A DNA stretch of 64,000 nucleotides from Takakia lepidozioides (GCA_030704615.1 CM060734.1:13082001-13146000); one strand, 5' to 3'. Positions 1 through 10,762 are shown, counted from the stretch's first letter. A program made the numbers and translations. Notes: generated by a model not told the origin, from the letters alone.

Positions 1-1914
1 CATGCACCTAGCCACAAACTGTTGTACCTCTGTATGCATACCACGCCATCAATACTGCCCCTGCAGTAAATTGTGAGTGCGTCGCACTCCAAAATGCCCC
101 AATTCCTCATGGGCATGCTGCACTAACCGTGCACGCTGTGTGGGGTGAGGCACAATCCTCATCCGACCATCCTCCCATACTTGGAGCAGGTGTATCCCCT
201 CCCACTTGAACCTCTTGGCTCGTTGTAGGATCCGATCCATCTCCTTGGCAGTCATAGTGGCTGCCGTGTCTCCAGTACGGAGGTAGTCCAACACAGCCGA
301 ATCCTCATGTATATCTCTGGTACCACCTGGCTCATCACTAGCCTCAGGGTCCTCAGACACTCCGTCTACAGTCATCCCTGTTGTAGGTCCAACCTGACCT
401 CCCGATGCCAAGATACACAAAAACGCAGATGCATGCCATCCCGACACCATCTCCTCGTCCGTCTCACCATGCCACCGAGCTCCAGTGTCATCATGCTGGC
501 TCGTGCATGGATTGCGACTCAATCCATCCGCATCCCGATTGACCAAACCCGGTTTATGCACAACCTGAAAGTCATACTCCTGGAGTATGAGTGCCTACCG
601 TGCAAGCTTCCCCGTAAGCTTGTCTGACTCCATCAACCACTTGAGTGGCTGGTGATCCGTGACAAGGGTGAAGAGATTGTCGTATAGATAGCACCTGAAA
701 TGTGCCACGGCCCACACTGCAGCTAAGCACTTTCCCTCATATAAGCTATACTTAGCCTCTGCAGCGTTGTTTGAGCGGCTAACATAAGCCACTACGAACT
801 CTCTTCCCTCATCATCCACCTGTGTGAGCACCGCTCCAAGCCCCAACATGCTCCAATCCATATGCAGCTGAAAGAGACGCCCCCTGATAGGTCGTCTCAG
901 GATAGGCGCCGAAGTCAACCTCGCCTTGAGCTCTTGAAAAGCTCGTTCCTGCTCATCTTCCCACTACCACTCTTGGTCCACCTTGATCAGCTTGGTTAGA
1001 GCCTTTGCAATGGCACTAAATCCCTTGACAAACCGTCTATAATAGTTTGCCAACCCCATGAAAGCTCGAACTCGGCTCACATCCATGGGGCGTGGAATTT
1101 GTGCAATGGCCTCTACCTTAGTCTGTTGTACCCCCAATCCTCCAGAATATATCATGTGACCCAGATACTCAATCTGGTTGTGGAAAAACTTGCACTTCCC
1201 CGGATGCAACTTCAATCTGTGCGCTCTTAAGCGCTCCAATACCACCTGAAGGTGTCTCTCATGCTCCTCCACCGTAGCACTAAAGGTGATGATGTCATCT
1301 ATGTAGCACCGAGTAAAGTCCACCCCTGCTTGGATCCTATCCATGACTCTCCGAAACTGTGCAAGAGCGTTCTTAAGCCCAAATGGTAAGAACCGCCACT
1401 GATATAGGCAAACCTTGCCGTGCTCATTGATCCCCCAGAATGTCGTCTTCTGCTTGTCCGCCTCCTTGATCGGCAACTGGTGATATCCGGATCATAAATC
1501 CAAAGTGCTAAAGACCTTAGCATGCCCGATGGCATCAAAGATCTCCTCTGGTGTTGGCATGGCATACTTATCGGACTTGGTCTGACGATTTACAGGCCGG
1601 TAATCACCGCACATACGTCTCTCCGTCCAATTGCCATAGACATCCTTCTTGGCTAACATCACTGTGGCTAAAGCACCAGAGAGCTCCACCAAACCTGCCT
1701 CCCAGAGATCTTGAGTCCTCATCTGAATCAAAGACCTCTCCATGTCACTGTATCTATAGGGTCTCCGAAAGATTGGCGTGTCAGTGGCCAACTCAATACG
1801 GATCTCTTGACCCTTCAATGCTCCCAAGTCCTTCAAACTGAAGGCAAAGCAATTCCTGTAAGCCCTCAGGAACCGCCGTATACGTCGTCTCTCCTCCGGT
1901 GACAATGGGTCCAA
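1..1914 (-). pseudogene. Ty3/gypsy pol fragment (RT, RNase H, integrase Zn-binding start)
   Basis: Reverse-transcribing polyprotein of an LTR retrotransposon. Read on the minus strand, one frame runs from the connection domain before RT (from 1914), through RT (fingers with CGDYRPVN, active site YIDDI near 1290-1305), RNase H (about 918-600, with VTDHQPLKW), to the integrase zinc-binding start (HAHEELGHFGVRRTH, about 100-140), where the window begins. The frame never shifts. It is interrupted by four nonsense codons: TGA at 1494-1492 in the DL-SGYHQ motif, TAG at 966-964, TAG at 597-595 where tryptophan is usual (LAR-ALIL), and TGA at 51-49, also at a usual tryptophan. It therefore cannot make a full Pol. 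The RT motifs place it in Ty3/gypsy. LTRs are not visible. Confidence 0.93.
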
Positions 1915-2455
1915 TGTCAGGCTCCCAATTGTCCTCCGTAATTGTAACCTTAAGTCCAGTGGGCTTAGAGGGTAGAGGACACGTCCAATGGTTGCTATGT
2001 TGCAACCTCTTGAGCAGTACTCCCTACCTGTTCAGTCAATGACAAGGCCTCATCCTGCCCCATCATCTCATCCTCGAGGACTTCCTCAACCCGAGAAAAA
2101 TCCCCAACCTCATCCATCACTGCCACCTGGCTGCCAACTCCCTCTGAACCTCGAGCACCTCCCACGGGTGCCATGGATGCCTGCACCCCGTGGTCCTCAC
2201 ATGCTCGCCCCCACTCACTGCCTGTACCGTCTCGGTAGGCAGAGAGACGAGCGAGGGAAGTGTACTCCGCACTCTGCGTTGCTCGGCCATAGCCAAGCTG
2301 ATAATCCAGGTCAAGCAATTGAGATCCATTGCTTGCCCCAACATCTGACGACGTGATGCCTCAGAAAGAGACGGCACCGCCGTGGTACTACTGGTAAAAC
2401 CCATTTCCCGCTCACGCTCGTCAGCATTAGGCTCCACTAACTGCTGCAACTAAGC
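1915..2455 (-). pseudogene. Upstream gag-pol linker of the same Ty3/gypsy element, degraded
   Basis: This continues the element upstream of RT. Short minus-strand frames show an acidic stretch (for example EVGDFSRVEEVLEDEMMGQD, about 2050-2110) and an arginine-rich segment near 2250-2440, but the frame changes several times and no protease triad or zinc knuckle is recognisable. It is assigned to the element by contiguity and codon character only. The left limit of host DNA seems to lie near 2460-2520, just before the plus-strand integrase-core gene. No LTR or primer-binding site was found. Confidence 0.5.
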
Positions 2456-2571
2456 ATCCCACATGAGGCCAGCAATGACTACAGAATTAACAGCAAACAA
2501 TTACAACAAGGGCAAGGTCGAAGGCATTGGCACTGGGGCTATTAAGCAGAGATAAGACAGATCATGTGAGC

Positions 2572-4264
2572 ATGGAAAACAACCATTTGGATGGTGACAA
2601 AGTAGTGGATGATTTAGTACTTTATGTGGAAGCAATGTTGAATGAGGGTGCCACAATGAAATCAATCGCCACTGCCCTTTCTTTTGATGATGTACGACCA
2701 TTGAGAAGATTGCTATCAGAAGTCCAAGGGTCTCCTTTCAAAGTTCATCATCAATTGAGTGTCCAACGCTTGTGTGAAAAGATTCAAGAGTTACTTCCTA
2801 TTGAAGAGAATGGGACAAATTGGGGAATGAGAACAGTGCAATCTGCCTTAAGGAGGTCAAATTTGCGGATTCCTCGAAGGAAGGTGGGGGAAGCTTTGAA
2901 AATCATCTCACCCTACCATTATGAGCGTAGGAGAAGGGCACAGGCAATTCGGAGGACTTAGTATAATGTGACAATGCCTATGGCTCTATGGCACATTGAC
3001 TGTAAGTATTTTATCTCATGCATCTTAATGTTCTTTGAAGATGCACATGCAAGACGTTTTCTTGCATTACATATCGCACAAAATTGTAGGCAAACTAAAA
3101 CATGTATGCAATTCGTGGTGCAGCTTATGACAAATTGGTTATGTTTGGTCTTCGAGTACATGCTGGCATTGATGGGGCCTCTCATTTTGTTTTATGGGCG
3201 AACGTTGCAAGAAACAAGAAAGAAAAAACCATTTTCAAAGGATATCACGATGCTGTTTCCAAGTTTGGAGCACCTTTACAAATTCGATCTGATTTTGCAG
3301 TAGAGCACTCTCTTATAAAACAACACATTGAAGCCACACGTTCTGAAACACCCAATCCGTACTTGACTGGGTCTTCCACACACAATCAGGTTAGTGCTCT
3401 ATACAATTCTATCTTGCATATCAACTTTACGTTTCTGTCATATTTCTTGGTTCATCTTTATTAATCATTGAGTGTGTAATATTGTGCATATTTCTAATAT
3501 TTTGTGTGGTGTAATCACCACGTTAGAGGATTGAACACTTTTGGCGGCATCTATGGGAGAAGGTAATGTTCTACTACAAAAATTGCTTCCAAGCAATGGT
3601 CAATGATGGATTATTGGATATGGATGATCCGTGGCAACGAGAATCTTTTATTGACGTATATATGCCCATAGTACAAGAAGCTGTTGATGAATACGTGAAG
3701 ATTTGGAATGGACATCGAGTTCGCACGATTAATGAAAACGGTCGATATCGTCGATCACATGTTCCTGCTCGTTTCTTTCGCGAGTATGAACGTTTGCATG
3801 GGTAAGCTCATGGTTTTCTCTTGTTTGTACTTTCATTCTTAAGCTACAATTTACATTGGAATGTTATTCTAATGTGGTGATGTGTTTGATCATGTAGATG
3901 GACCAACCACCTTATTGATGACCCACGATTTAGGGAAGACCCCCAACACATTGGTAACCAAGACTTGGGGCCTCGTGGGAATCAAAGGTGACGATGTGCA
4001 GGTGGTTTGCATGACCTTCCCACCAAAGGAGCTGAACTCATTCCTGACATGGTTCGTGTCCGTGCACAAGCTTATGAAATTGGAAAGGTTGGGAAGGATT
4101 CGATCTCTTGTTTTCATCTCCACTACTACATGTCTCGGTATTGTGGTTTGGCAACGCATGAACATAGATATTTTGATCAATTGGACCTCATTGATAATAC
4201 CGTGTTAAGTAGGGAAGCTCTCCAACTTTTAATTACACAAGCACTTGTATGTAATTGTGATTAA
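2572..4264 (+). pseudogene. Integrase-core (DDE) domain gene, four exons, two nonsense codons
   Basis: Exons 2572-3001, 3124-3389, 3527-3801 and 3898-4264 join in phase across introns with good GT-AG ends (GTAAGT, GTTAGT and GTAAGC donors). The joined product has a helical N-terminal region (about residues 10-120, DNA-binding-like) and an rve-type integrase core: first acidic residue in WHIDSYDKL (formed exactly at the exon 1-2 junction), GIDGASHF, second Asp in IRSD (3291-3293), and Glu in THNQRIEHFW (formed at the exon 2-3 junction). This order matches the 'integrase core domain' family found as intron-bearing genes in eukaryotes and probably derived from a DDE transposase. The start ATG 2572 is the first in frame; an upstream exon is possible. 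TAG at 2959-2961 and TGA at 3989-3991 interrupt the frame, so it is probably a pseudogene. It has no obvious terminal repeats. Confidence 0.8.
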
Positions 4265-5035
4265 GTGAATAAGTGGGACAATCACATTCAAAGATAATTG
4301 TTTTATGTCACGTACTTTGAGGATTTTTGTTAAATAAATGTCATCTTTTCCCTTCATCATATCCATTGTCCATATTGAACCATACACCCTAAACCATTAT
4401 CATCTCCCAACCATACTACTCGGGGGCAGGGCCTGGGTTGTACGATCTCTGGAGGGTTGTGAAATTGTTGGGTTTCATTGGGAAGTGCACAGCGTGAGGC
4501 TCATGAGGCCGCCTTTTATCTCCAACAATCTTTGTCTACCCCACATATGAGACAATGATGACCAACTTGCCTCATTTTCAAGAACCCTCTATTCATAATC
4601 TAAGAATTTTGCATACAGTAATAAAAATCTGAATATACACTCATGGAGACACGAATATTCAACCAGGACTTATAGCTGCACCCTTGTCTCTTATATGCCA
4701 TGTAGCTTGAGTTTAAAATCTGATAACTTGTGTTCTGTTGATTGGAGTCATGGTTTCTCCAACTGCTGTATAGTTTCCATAGCCACCGAGAGGTCTATCT
4801 CTCCAGGTTCTGGAACACTCCTGTAGCCTGTACAACCACAAAGTGGATTTTTTTGCTTCCATGTAACATTTGTTTTTCTCACATAAGTGGTCAACAACCT
4901 TACACTTGGCATGATGATGATAGGTATGACAGGTATGATGATGAATGGTATCACTTGGCATGATAGGTTAGGAGTCTACTTTGAGATGCCCAAGTCAAGT
5001 TTCAACCTCTACTGAATGGACGCCCTTTGCGCAGG
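4265..5035. other. Non-coding stretch, nothing recognised
   Basis: AT-rich DNA between the integrase-core gene and the satellite block. It contains only short, composition-driven frames and a few ATGATG/TGATAGG simple motifs near 4912-4970. I see no gene, RNA or repeat family here. Confidence 0.5.
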
Positions 5036-5041
5036 TGTAGC

Positions 5042-5445
5042 GGTATAGCGCTTGATTACAACGGAACTTAGTTAGTTTTGGTAAATTAGTCTATATGCAG
5101 GTAGAGGTATCGTCATTGGGTACTAGCCCTGTTTGGTATACTCACAGAGGTACAGCGCTTGATTCCAAAGAAACTTAGTCAAAACTAGACTATATGTAGG
5201 TAAGGGTATTGTTATGAGGTAGTTTCCCTGTTTGGTATACCTATAGAGGTATAGCGTTTGATTTACAAATAAATTTTGCTAAATCAGTGTATATTTATGT
5301 GGAGGTATTGTCATGAGGTAGTAGCCCTGATTAGTATACCAATAGAGGTATAACGCTTGATTTACAAAGAAACTTAGCTATATATGCTAGTAGAGGTATC
5401 GTCATTATGTAGTAGTGATCCTCTTTGGTATACCTATAGAGGTTG
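5042..5445 (+). repeat. ~100-bp tandem satellite, left block (direct orientation)
   Basis: Four units start at about 5042, 5149, 5248 and 5347, with a partial fifth at 5441. Each contains GAGGTATAGCGCTTGATT, an AAAGAAACTTAG stretch, TCTATATGCAGG, GGTATCGTCATGAGGTAG and AGCCCTGTTTGGTATACC. Spacing is 94-107 bp and units differ by scattered substitutions. The same unit occurs in inverted orientation at 10100-10385, so the two blocks bracket the intervening 4.7 kb. Confidence 0.9.
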
Positions 5446-7000
5446 GTGCATTTGTGAGTTGAGATCCATTAAACAATGGGATTTTTTGGAATTCCCTGCA
5501 CGTTGTGAGGAATTGGCACGGTTTTGTCACCAATGCTCAAGTGTCACACGGTTAGCAGTCTTCCATTGTGTGCTGGCTTAATTCTTCAGTAACCTACTTG
5601 AGCTCTAAACTTCTGAAAAAAACACCCGGATTGGCTTACTTGAGGTATACAATATGGCCACTTTAGAGATACGCTATACATGTGAGCATAAATGCTTGTC
5701 ATTTTTCAGAGAGCGCCGGCAGTCTGAATGAAGATACTGTAACTATGATATATAATAAACGATAGTGTAGAGAAATTCCCTAGCAGTGGGCTTCAGTTAC
5801 AAGGAATAAATTGACTAGCATTCTACCTGCATGAGGCACTCCATCGCCAAGCAATGTTTGGGTTTCTTAGACTGGGGGTTATATTGTGACGCACTCCTGT
5901 GGTCGCAACAAACTTCTGCTTTCTCTTTCCTTCTTTCCTCTCTCGTTGACATAGAAAATTGAGAGAGGTTATGGTATGGGAGAAGAGAGAGGGGATGCAA
6001 TTGACATCATGATGAGTTGAAGTTGGGAGCAGAGGGAAGTGGTAAATTTGCAGAGAAGCACAGAGGTCCCCGGGAGACTTACTTTTGTAGTTGCAGCGTG
6101 AAGTGAAAGCCAGGGTGGGTAGTATGGCTGTCGATGAGTTCAGGGCGAGTTATGCTAGTGAGACACCTTCCCTGAAATGTATGTGTGCGCTGTCTTTGTA
6201 ATTCAACAGATATGGACCAAGAATTATCACTTGGCTTCACTCGCTGAAAAGAACACGAGAGAAGTCTCCTTCCTTATGCTTCCATCACCAGGAAGTGAGT
6301 TGCTGACTTCTTTGGAGTTATTGAGAAACAATGGTATCATTTCGATTCAATTTTGGCTGCTGTCATTATGGCACGATCTCCTAAACTTCTAGCGCGTGTT
6401 CCGTTTGTTCACTTTCAATAATGGGCTTCATGGTGGTTATCTTTTTAGGTTCTTAACAGGCTTATTAGCATATTAATGGGCTTTCAATAATGGGCTCCAT
6501 TCCCCTTCTAACATCTTCAAAATAACCATAATAACGGTAATTTGGTGTGTTAAGTTGTCCCTAACACCCATCCAAAATTATGTTATGTATTTCCATCTAT
6601 TTCCACCCTTTTTATTTTGCCAACTTAACCTTAGGTGAGATTTCAACCCACAATGCAGATTTGTGCTTGCTGGTCTTGCATCGAGGAGATATGACGGAGC
6701 GGCATATTGTTGGCGAGACAGATGCAATTGTAGGTCCATTGCTATGCGAACTTCAGGAATTGACAAGGTCTTGTTTTGATTATGTTCTGGATGTAATGTT
6801 TGGGACTGAGCTTCGGGGAATCCTTGCACTTCCTCTCTTTTCTCCCGGTCTGGTTTTCCTTCTTGTACTATTTTATCCTCATCTCTGCAGTTTTCTATAC
6901 CTTTATCTTCTATGTATTGACATTTGATTGAAATTGTAGACCAGCAAGCCAGGAGAGCAACGATGGGCTCTCTCCTTTCTAATCAGCATGTGTTTGGCAG
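5446..7000. other. Interior of satellite-flanked segment, unrecognised exon-like DNA
   Basis: No protein family recognised. Short plus-strand open stretches at about 6230-6390 and 6640-6830 (reading HNADLCLLVLHRGDMTER) are bounded by AG and GT dinucleotides and could be exons of captured genes, but I cannot name them. A duplicated phrase GGGCTTTCAATAATGGGCTC near 6480 suggests local rearrangement. Confidence 0.35.
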
Positions 7001-7541
7001 AAATTACGACATCTTTTTGACCCGGCATATTCAAAGATTAAGCTAGCATCGAAACCTATCCTTACTTCCAGCGTGAATCATTGGTGAATTTCTACCAGAA
7101 GCATGGGATAGCTGTCACTGCCCACGCGCCATTGGGTGGTGGGGTTGATAACACGGAATTTGTTGGGCACCGTTTCGTGTCTTGATGACGCTGTTCTTCA
7201 GGTTTGCATCTTCCCTAAGTGCTCCCTTATGAATTATTGACTTCAGTTGTGATTCACTACTCTATGTAAGGCGTGATCTCTCGCTTCCCTCTCTCAAACA
7301 CACACACTATAAACACACTACATGGATTGCCAAGAAAGTACAACAAGACACCGACACAACTTGCGATGCACTGGGGCATTGAGCACAAGACAATTGTCAT
7401 TCCTAAGTCAGACAAGATGGAGAGATTGAAGTAGAACCTTGATGTCTTTGACTTTGAGTTGACCGATGATGATATCAAGCCCTTGACAAAAGCCTGCGCA
7501 CCAACGACCCTGAGAAATTTTTGTGTATCAATCTCTTCTGA
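7001..7541 (+). pseudogene. Aldo-keto reductase fragment (aldose/mannose-6-phosphate reductase-like)
   Basis: Two degenerate exons of an NADPH-dependent aldo-keto reductase. The first (7001-7201, after a CAG acceptor and before a GT donor) reads YFQRESLVNFYQKHGIAVTA followed by HAPLGGG and, after a one-base frame change near 7170, GTVSCLDDAVLQ. The second (about 7324-7541) reads KTPTQLAMHWGIEHKTIVIP then KSDKMERLK, a TAG at 7432-7434, NLDVFDFELTDDDIK, and, after another shift, LRTNDPEKF. These are the C-terminal half motifs of plant aldose-6-phosphate/mannose-6-phosphate reductases (the IPKS nucleotide-binding loop). At least three frameshifts and one stop make it a pseudogene. The N-terminal barrel with the catalytic Tyr and Asp is absent, so it looks like a captured piece. 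Confidence 0.85.
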
Positions 7542-8217
7542 GGATGAGTTTGACTGGTGGGTGTTGCTTACAATCTAAATATGTTTGCATGTTTCATCTG
7601 CACCTTGAGACACTAACCAATTTCATACTGCCAAGCCCTTATAGTGCCAATATATGGCTATGTACATATACCAAACATGATACCACTGTAAGAGTATCAA
7701 CGTCTAAGAGTTGATATATTAAACTCTCTATCGAACACACAGCCCAATTGCAACATGATACCTTTGTAAGGGTATCGAAACAAGATTATTGGAGATAATT
7801 CTCGAAATGAACATGTCATTTGTTTTCTCTAGGGTTGTGTCATGGGGGCCAGATACTAGTGCCAGGGGACTACATGATGATGCAGGGGAAGCCATTCATC
7901 AATTGTCAGATTTGAAATTGTCTATTTCTTTCAGAGCTAGCCATATTTTTTTTGCCAGTGAATCACAGGAAGCTGAAGCACTTCTGAGTAAGCCATCTGT
8001 CTCCCAAAGGGTCCCCCAAAAATGAGATGGAGCTAGCCCTGGCATGCACATCAAACCCATTTAGCTCACAAGCAGTTTAAGGAGGTTTGCATAAACATTT
8101 GGCCAAGGTTTGAGGGCTTTGGCTCATTCCAACAACAGTATTTACCAAAGCACATAACGTGCTTGTAATAACACTCGGGCTGCATGTGGGGTTCATGGGA
8201 TGCTGAATGGAAGTTGA
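7542..8217. other. Unrecognised interior DNA with GGTATCG-type sequence
   Basis: Mostly AT-rich. Contains ATGATACCACTGTAAGAGTATC and ATGATACCTTTGTAAGGGTATC at about 7677 and 7758, a small direct repeat about 80 bp apart. A plus-strand open frame at 7789-8025 has no recognisable domain. Confidence 0.35.
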
Positions 8218-8361
8218 GGAATTTCAAAGGCTGGAGTGGGAATCGAGAGCATGAATGTTGAGTTCTGCAATAGTGATGAGATTATGGTTGTAGTGCAACA
8301 TTGTAGTGGGTTTGTTATTGGCAGCCCAACACTTGCAAGCCACATGCCCACTCCTATGAAG
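8218..8361 (+). pseudogene. Flavodiiron-type flavodoxin domain exon fragment
   Basis: One open stretch reads ISKAGVGIESMNVEFCNSDE and then HCSGFVIGSPTLASHMPTPM, ending AAG before a GT donor. The pattern (a kaGVgVE segment, then a hydrophobic strand and a GSPT loop) is the FMN-binding flavodoxin part of A-type flavoproteins (the FLVA/FLVB class of algae, mosses and other non-flowering plants), which reduce oxygen downstream of photosystem I. Only this ~48-residue piece is present; the beta-lactamase-like diiron domain and the reductase domain are missing. It is a captured exon or a decayed remnant. Identification rests on one short block. Confidence 0.6.
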
Positions 8362-8439
8362 GTGTGACTGGTGATCTAGTGACCAGTCACTTAGTCAAAC
8401 CAGCGATAATGGATTGTGATGACAATATAGGGATCCGAC

Positions 8440-9004
8440 ATGCCAGCCTTGGCATTCCTGGCAAGGGATGTGCACGACGTAATCGCAGGTGCGGGAGGGC
8501 TTTTGTGCATGGAAGGGGGCCGACAGCCAAGGTCACATGCAGACAAGAATGATCCACCCTATATGTGTGATTGGGATTTTTGTTTTCCTCCACAATCTAT
8601 CATGGTTGTTTGCAACCCTGTAACAGAGGACTATACATTCGTCCCGGCTTTATGAAAGCATTTGGAAAGCAAGGTACACTAGCTACATCCGTTCACTTAT
8701 TTGTCTCGGACAACCTCTTCATCTTTCAGATCTTGGGTTGATATGTGATTGTCTTCAGACATATTTATTTTCGGGATAGTGGACATTTCAATTCTTTCCC
8801 TCTTCTTTCCTCTTTGGTTTCATTGCTATGCATCTTGCAATGTAAGTTTGCAACTCCATACATGATTAGTTTTGGCAGGTGGCTCGCATGGATTTGAACC
8901 GCTCATGCGACAAAGGGTACACCATCATTGTTGTGGGGTACAACAACTCTCAGGTTTTGGCACGAGATAGGCCTGATGTCTTGGAGATGGTGGTTGCCAT
9001 CTAG
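8440..9004 (+). pseudogene. F-box/kelch-type protein fragments
   Basis: The first open stretch (8440-8655) contains GAGGLLCMEGG and, about 35 residues on, MVVCNPVTEDYTFVPAL. This is the spacing of the 'GG-LLC ... NP-T ... LP' repeat found in plant F-box-associated/kelch proteins. After a probable intron, 8879-9004 reads CDKGYTIIVVGYNNSQVLAR, which fits the next 'Y-k-V-vvg' strand. The F-box itself is not seen, and the frames end in stops at 8653-8655 and 9002-9004. F-box proteins are substrate receptors of SCF ubiquitin ligases. I infer a captured gene piece; the call rests on weakly conserved motifs. Confidence 0.45.
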
Positions 9005-9599
9005 AGGGGAGTGGGTGTATTGGCATGATACTAGCGGGTTGCGAACCAATAGTTGTGGACAAAGCTTGTTGGCACTTATCGATGAAATTATTTGCATTAG
9101 TTGGACTTCGCAGATGTAGAGACACTTTCCAGCAATTTGCCTTCAGATCATAAGTTTTCTGGACGACAATCAATTGATTATTGAAGCCCCACTCCTTTTG
9201 CAAGCACCGCTCGAGGCAAAGTTCCATGTAGACGTCAGGAGATCCTTGGAGCTATACAGCCAAGCAGCAACCACCAAGGCCATTAATTTGTTGGTGCATA
9301 TTCACATCATTTAGGAGTTTTTGTGTCTCTAACAAGAACCCCCTGTCTGTCATAATCATACCTTGAGAAGTTCGGCATCAACATAATTTGTTGCTAGCTA
9401 CTAGTAGTGTCTAAGTTCTTGATCCTGGGGATCCCATAGAGCAATACACCCTGTCCAGTAGATAACAAATCACAGGAAGGCATATAACCTGATCCACTGT
9501 TCGTCCTTCATAAGTACAGTAGTTTGCGAAACATAACATTTGTGAGAGGATCATCAATTACCTCAAGTGCCTCAGTTGATGCCAACACGAAGGACGAGT

Positions 9600-9690
9600 G
9601 AGCAGGGTTCATAATAGGCAGTTCGATGGACTCTCGAGGCTCCATAATCTGTTCACTTAGCCCTCCAACAGCAGAATAACTCACATTCCT
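9600..9690 (-). pseudogene. RPT4: 26S proteasome ATPase RPT4 fragment
   Basis: The minus strand reads [20 protein letters not shown] followed by IELPIMNPA. This is the signature just before the Walker A region of the proteasome regulatory-particle ATPases and is closest to RPT4 (SUG2/PRS10). A proline replaces leucine in the usual L-RE-S stretch and the sequence departs from the family right after MNP, so only ~30 residues survive. No AAA nucleotide-binding motif follows. It lies antisense to the other host-gene fragments within the satellite-flanked segment and is best read as a captured fragment. Confidence 0.75.
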
Positions 9691-10099
9691 TGCGTCCTCG
9701 CACGGGCCTTGAGAACTAAAGAATGTTCGAAGTACATGCTCGAGGGGATTACGCATACATATCCACCACACCAGAAAGAGAAGAAAGCTCTTTGAACTTA
9801 CTTGAAGCATCTTGTATTTCCGAGGGTGCAACATCCTTCATACTCAGGATGGACACGGTTGCCTTACCAAATGTGTCAGCTCTGCTGCTGCCTCTTCCTT
9901 GGCCTCTTCCTGTCCACCCAACCATGACACGTACCATGAAAAACTCACTTGACATTTCTATCCCACTCTTCTTATTGAGTAAACCAGAAACAATAGACAA
10001 TCATGTAGCCAAGTGTTACGCGATGAACAGCTGTAGATTCTAACAAGCGAGGACTGGGATAAAAACAGAGATAAGAATGCGTACGTTGCCAATTTATCT

Positions 10100-10390
10100 T
10101 GAGTTTCTTTGGCTATCATGCGTTATACCTCTGTAGGTATACTAAACAGGGCAACTACCTCATAACGATACCTCAACCTGCATATAGGCTGATTTGACCA
10201 AGTTTCTTTGTAAGTCAGGCGCTATACCTCTGGTGGTATACTAAACAGGGCTACTGTCTCATGACGATACCTCCGCATAAATATAGATTAATTTGGCCAA
10301 CTTTTCTTGTAAAATGAAATACTATACCTCTGTAGATATATCAAACAGGGCTACAACCTAATGACGATACCTCTACTAGTATATATCTCT
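10100..10390 (-). repeat. ~100-bp tandem satellite, right block (inverted)
   Basis: About 2.7 units of the satellite seen at 5042-5445, in reverse orientation. The reverse complement of the AGAGGTATAGCG core falls at about 10121, 10221 and 10321, exactly 100 bp apart. Each unit again carries CTATACCTCTG, ACTAAACAGGGC and GACGATACCTC. Confidence 0.9.
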
Positions 10391-10499
10391 CTCTCATCTC
10401 TCTCCTTTAGGCTACGCGACTCATCTCGTGACTTAGGCCTTACGACAAACAAAGGATGGACGGGCAGCAGGAATAGACGGGCAACATGTATATTCAGCT

Positions 10500-10585
10500 T
10501 ATACTCTCATATGTATATGTGTATACGATGCATATACATATACATATACATGATAATATATTATATATTATATACAAAAATAAGT
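10500..10585. repeat. TA/TATG-rich simple repeat
   Basis: Runs of TATATG/CATATA followed by ATATATTATATATTATATAC, directly between the inverted satellite and the palindrome array. Confidence 0.8.
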
Positions 10586-10601
10586 TAAAAATTATAGATT
10601 A

Positions 10602-10762
10602 CAATTCAATTGAATTGTAGTCAGCAATTCAGTTGAATTGTTGACTGCAATTCAATTGAATTACGAGTTGACAATTCAATTGAATTGCCAATTCGCAATT
10701 CAATTGAATCGTGTGCCGACAATTCAATTGAATTGCAAATTAGGGTTAGTTCAATTGAATTG
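10602..10762. repeat. Array of a 16-bp perfect palindrome, 23-24-bp period
   Basis: The palindrome CAATTCAATTGAATTG starts at 10602, 10625 (one mismatch), 10648 (one mismatch), 10672, 10696 (one mismatch), 10720 and 10747 (two mismatches). Six of the seven are spaced 23-24 bp, separated by 7-8-bp variable linkers. A degenerate eighth copy is near 10780. It is its own reverse complement, so each site could be bound by a homodimer or extrude a cruciform. Confidence 0.9.

Noticed and set aside
1-4264. Reassigned stop codons, because several good frames contain in-frame TAG/TGA
   Set aside because: CLPS1 ends at a TAG exactly where the family ends, and the stops occur only in transposon-like or decayed genes. 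Ordinary decay explains them.
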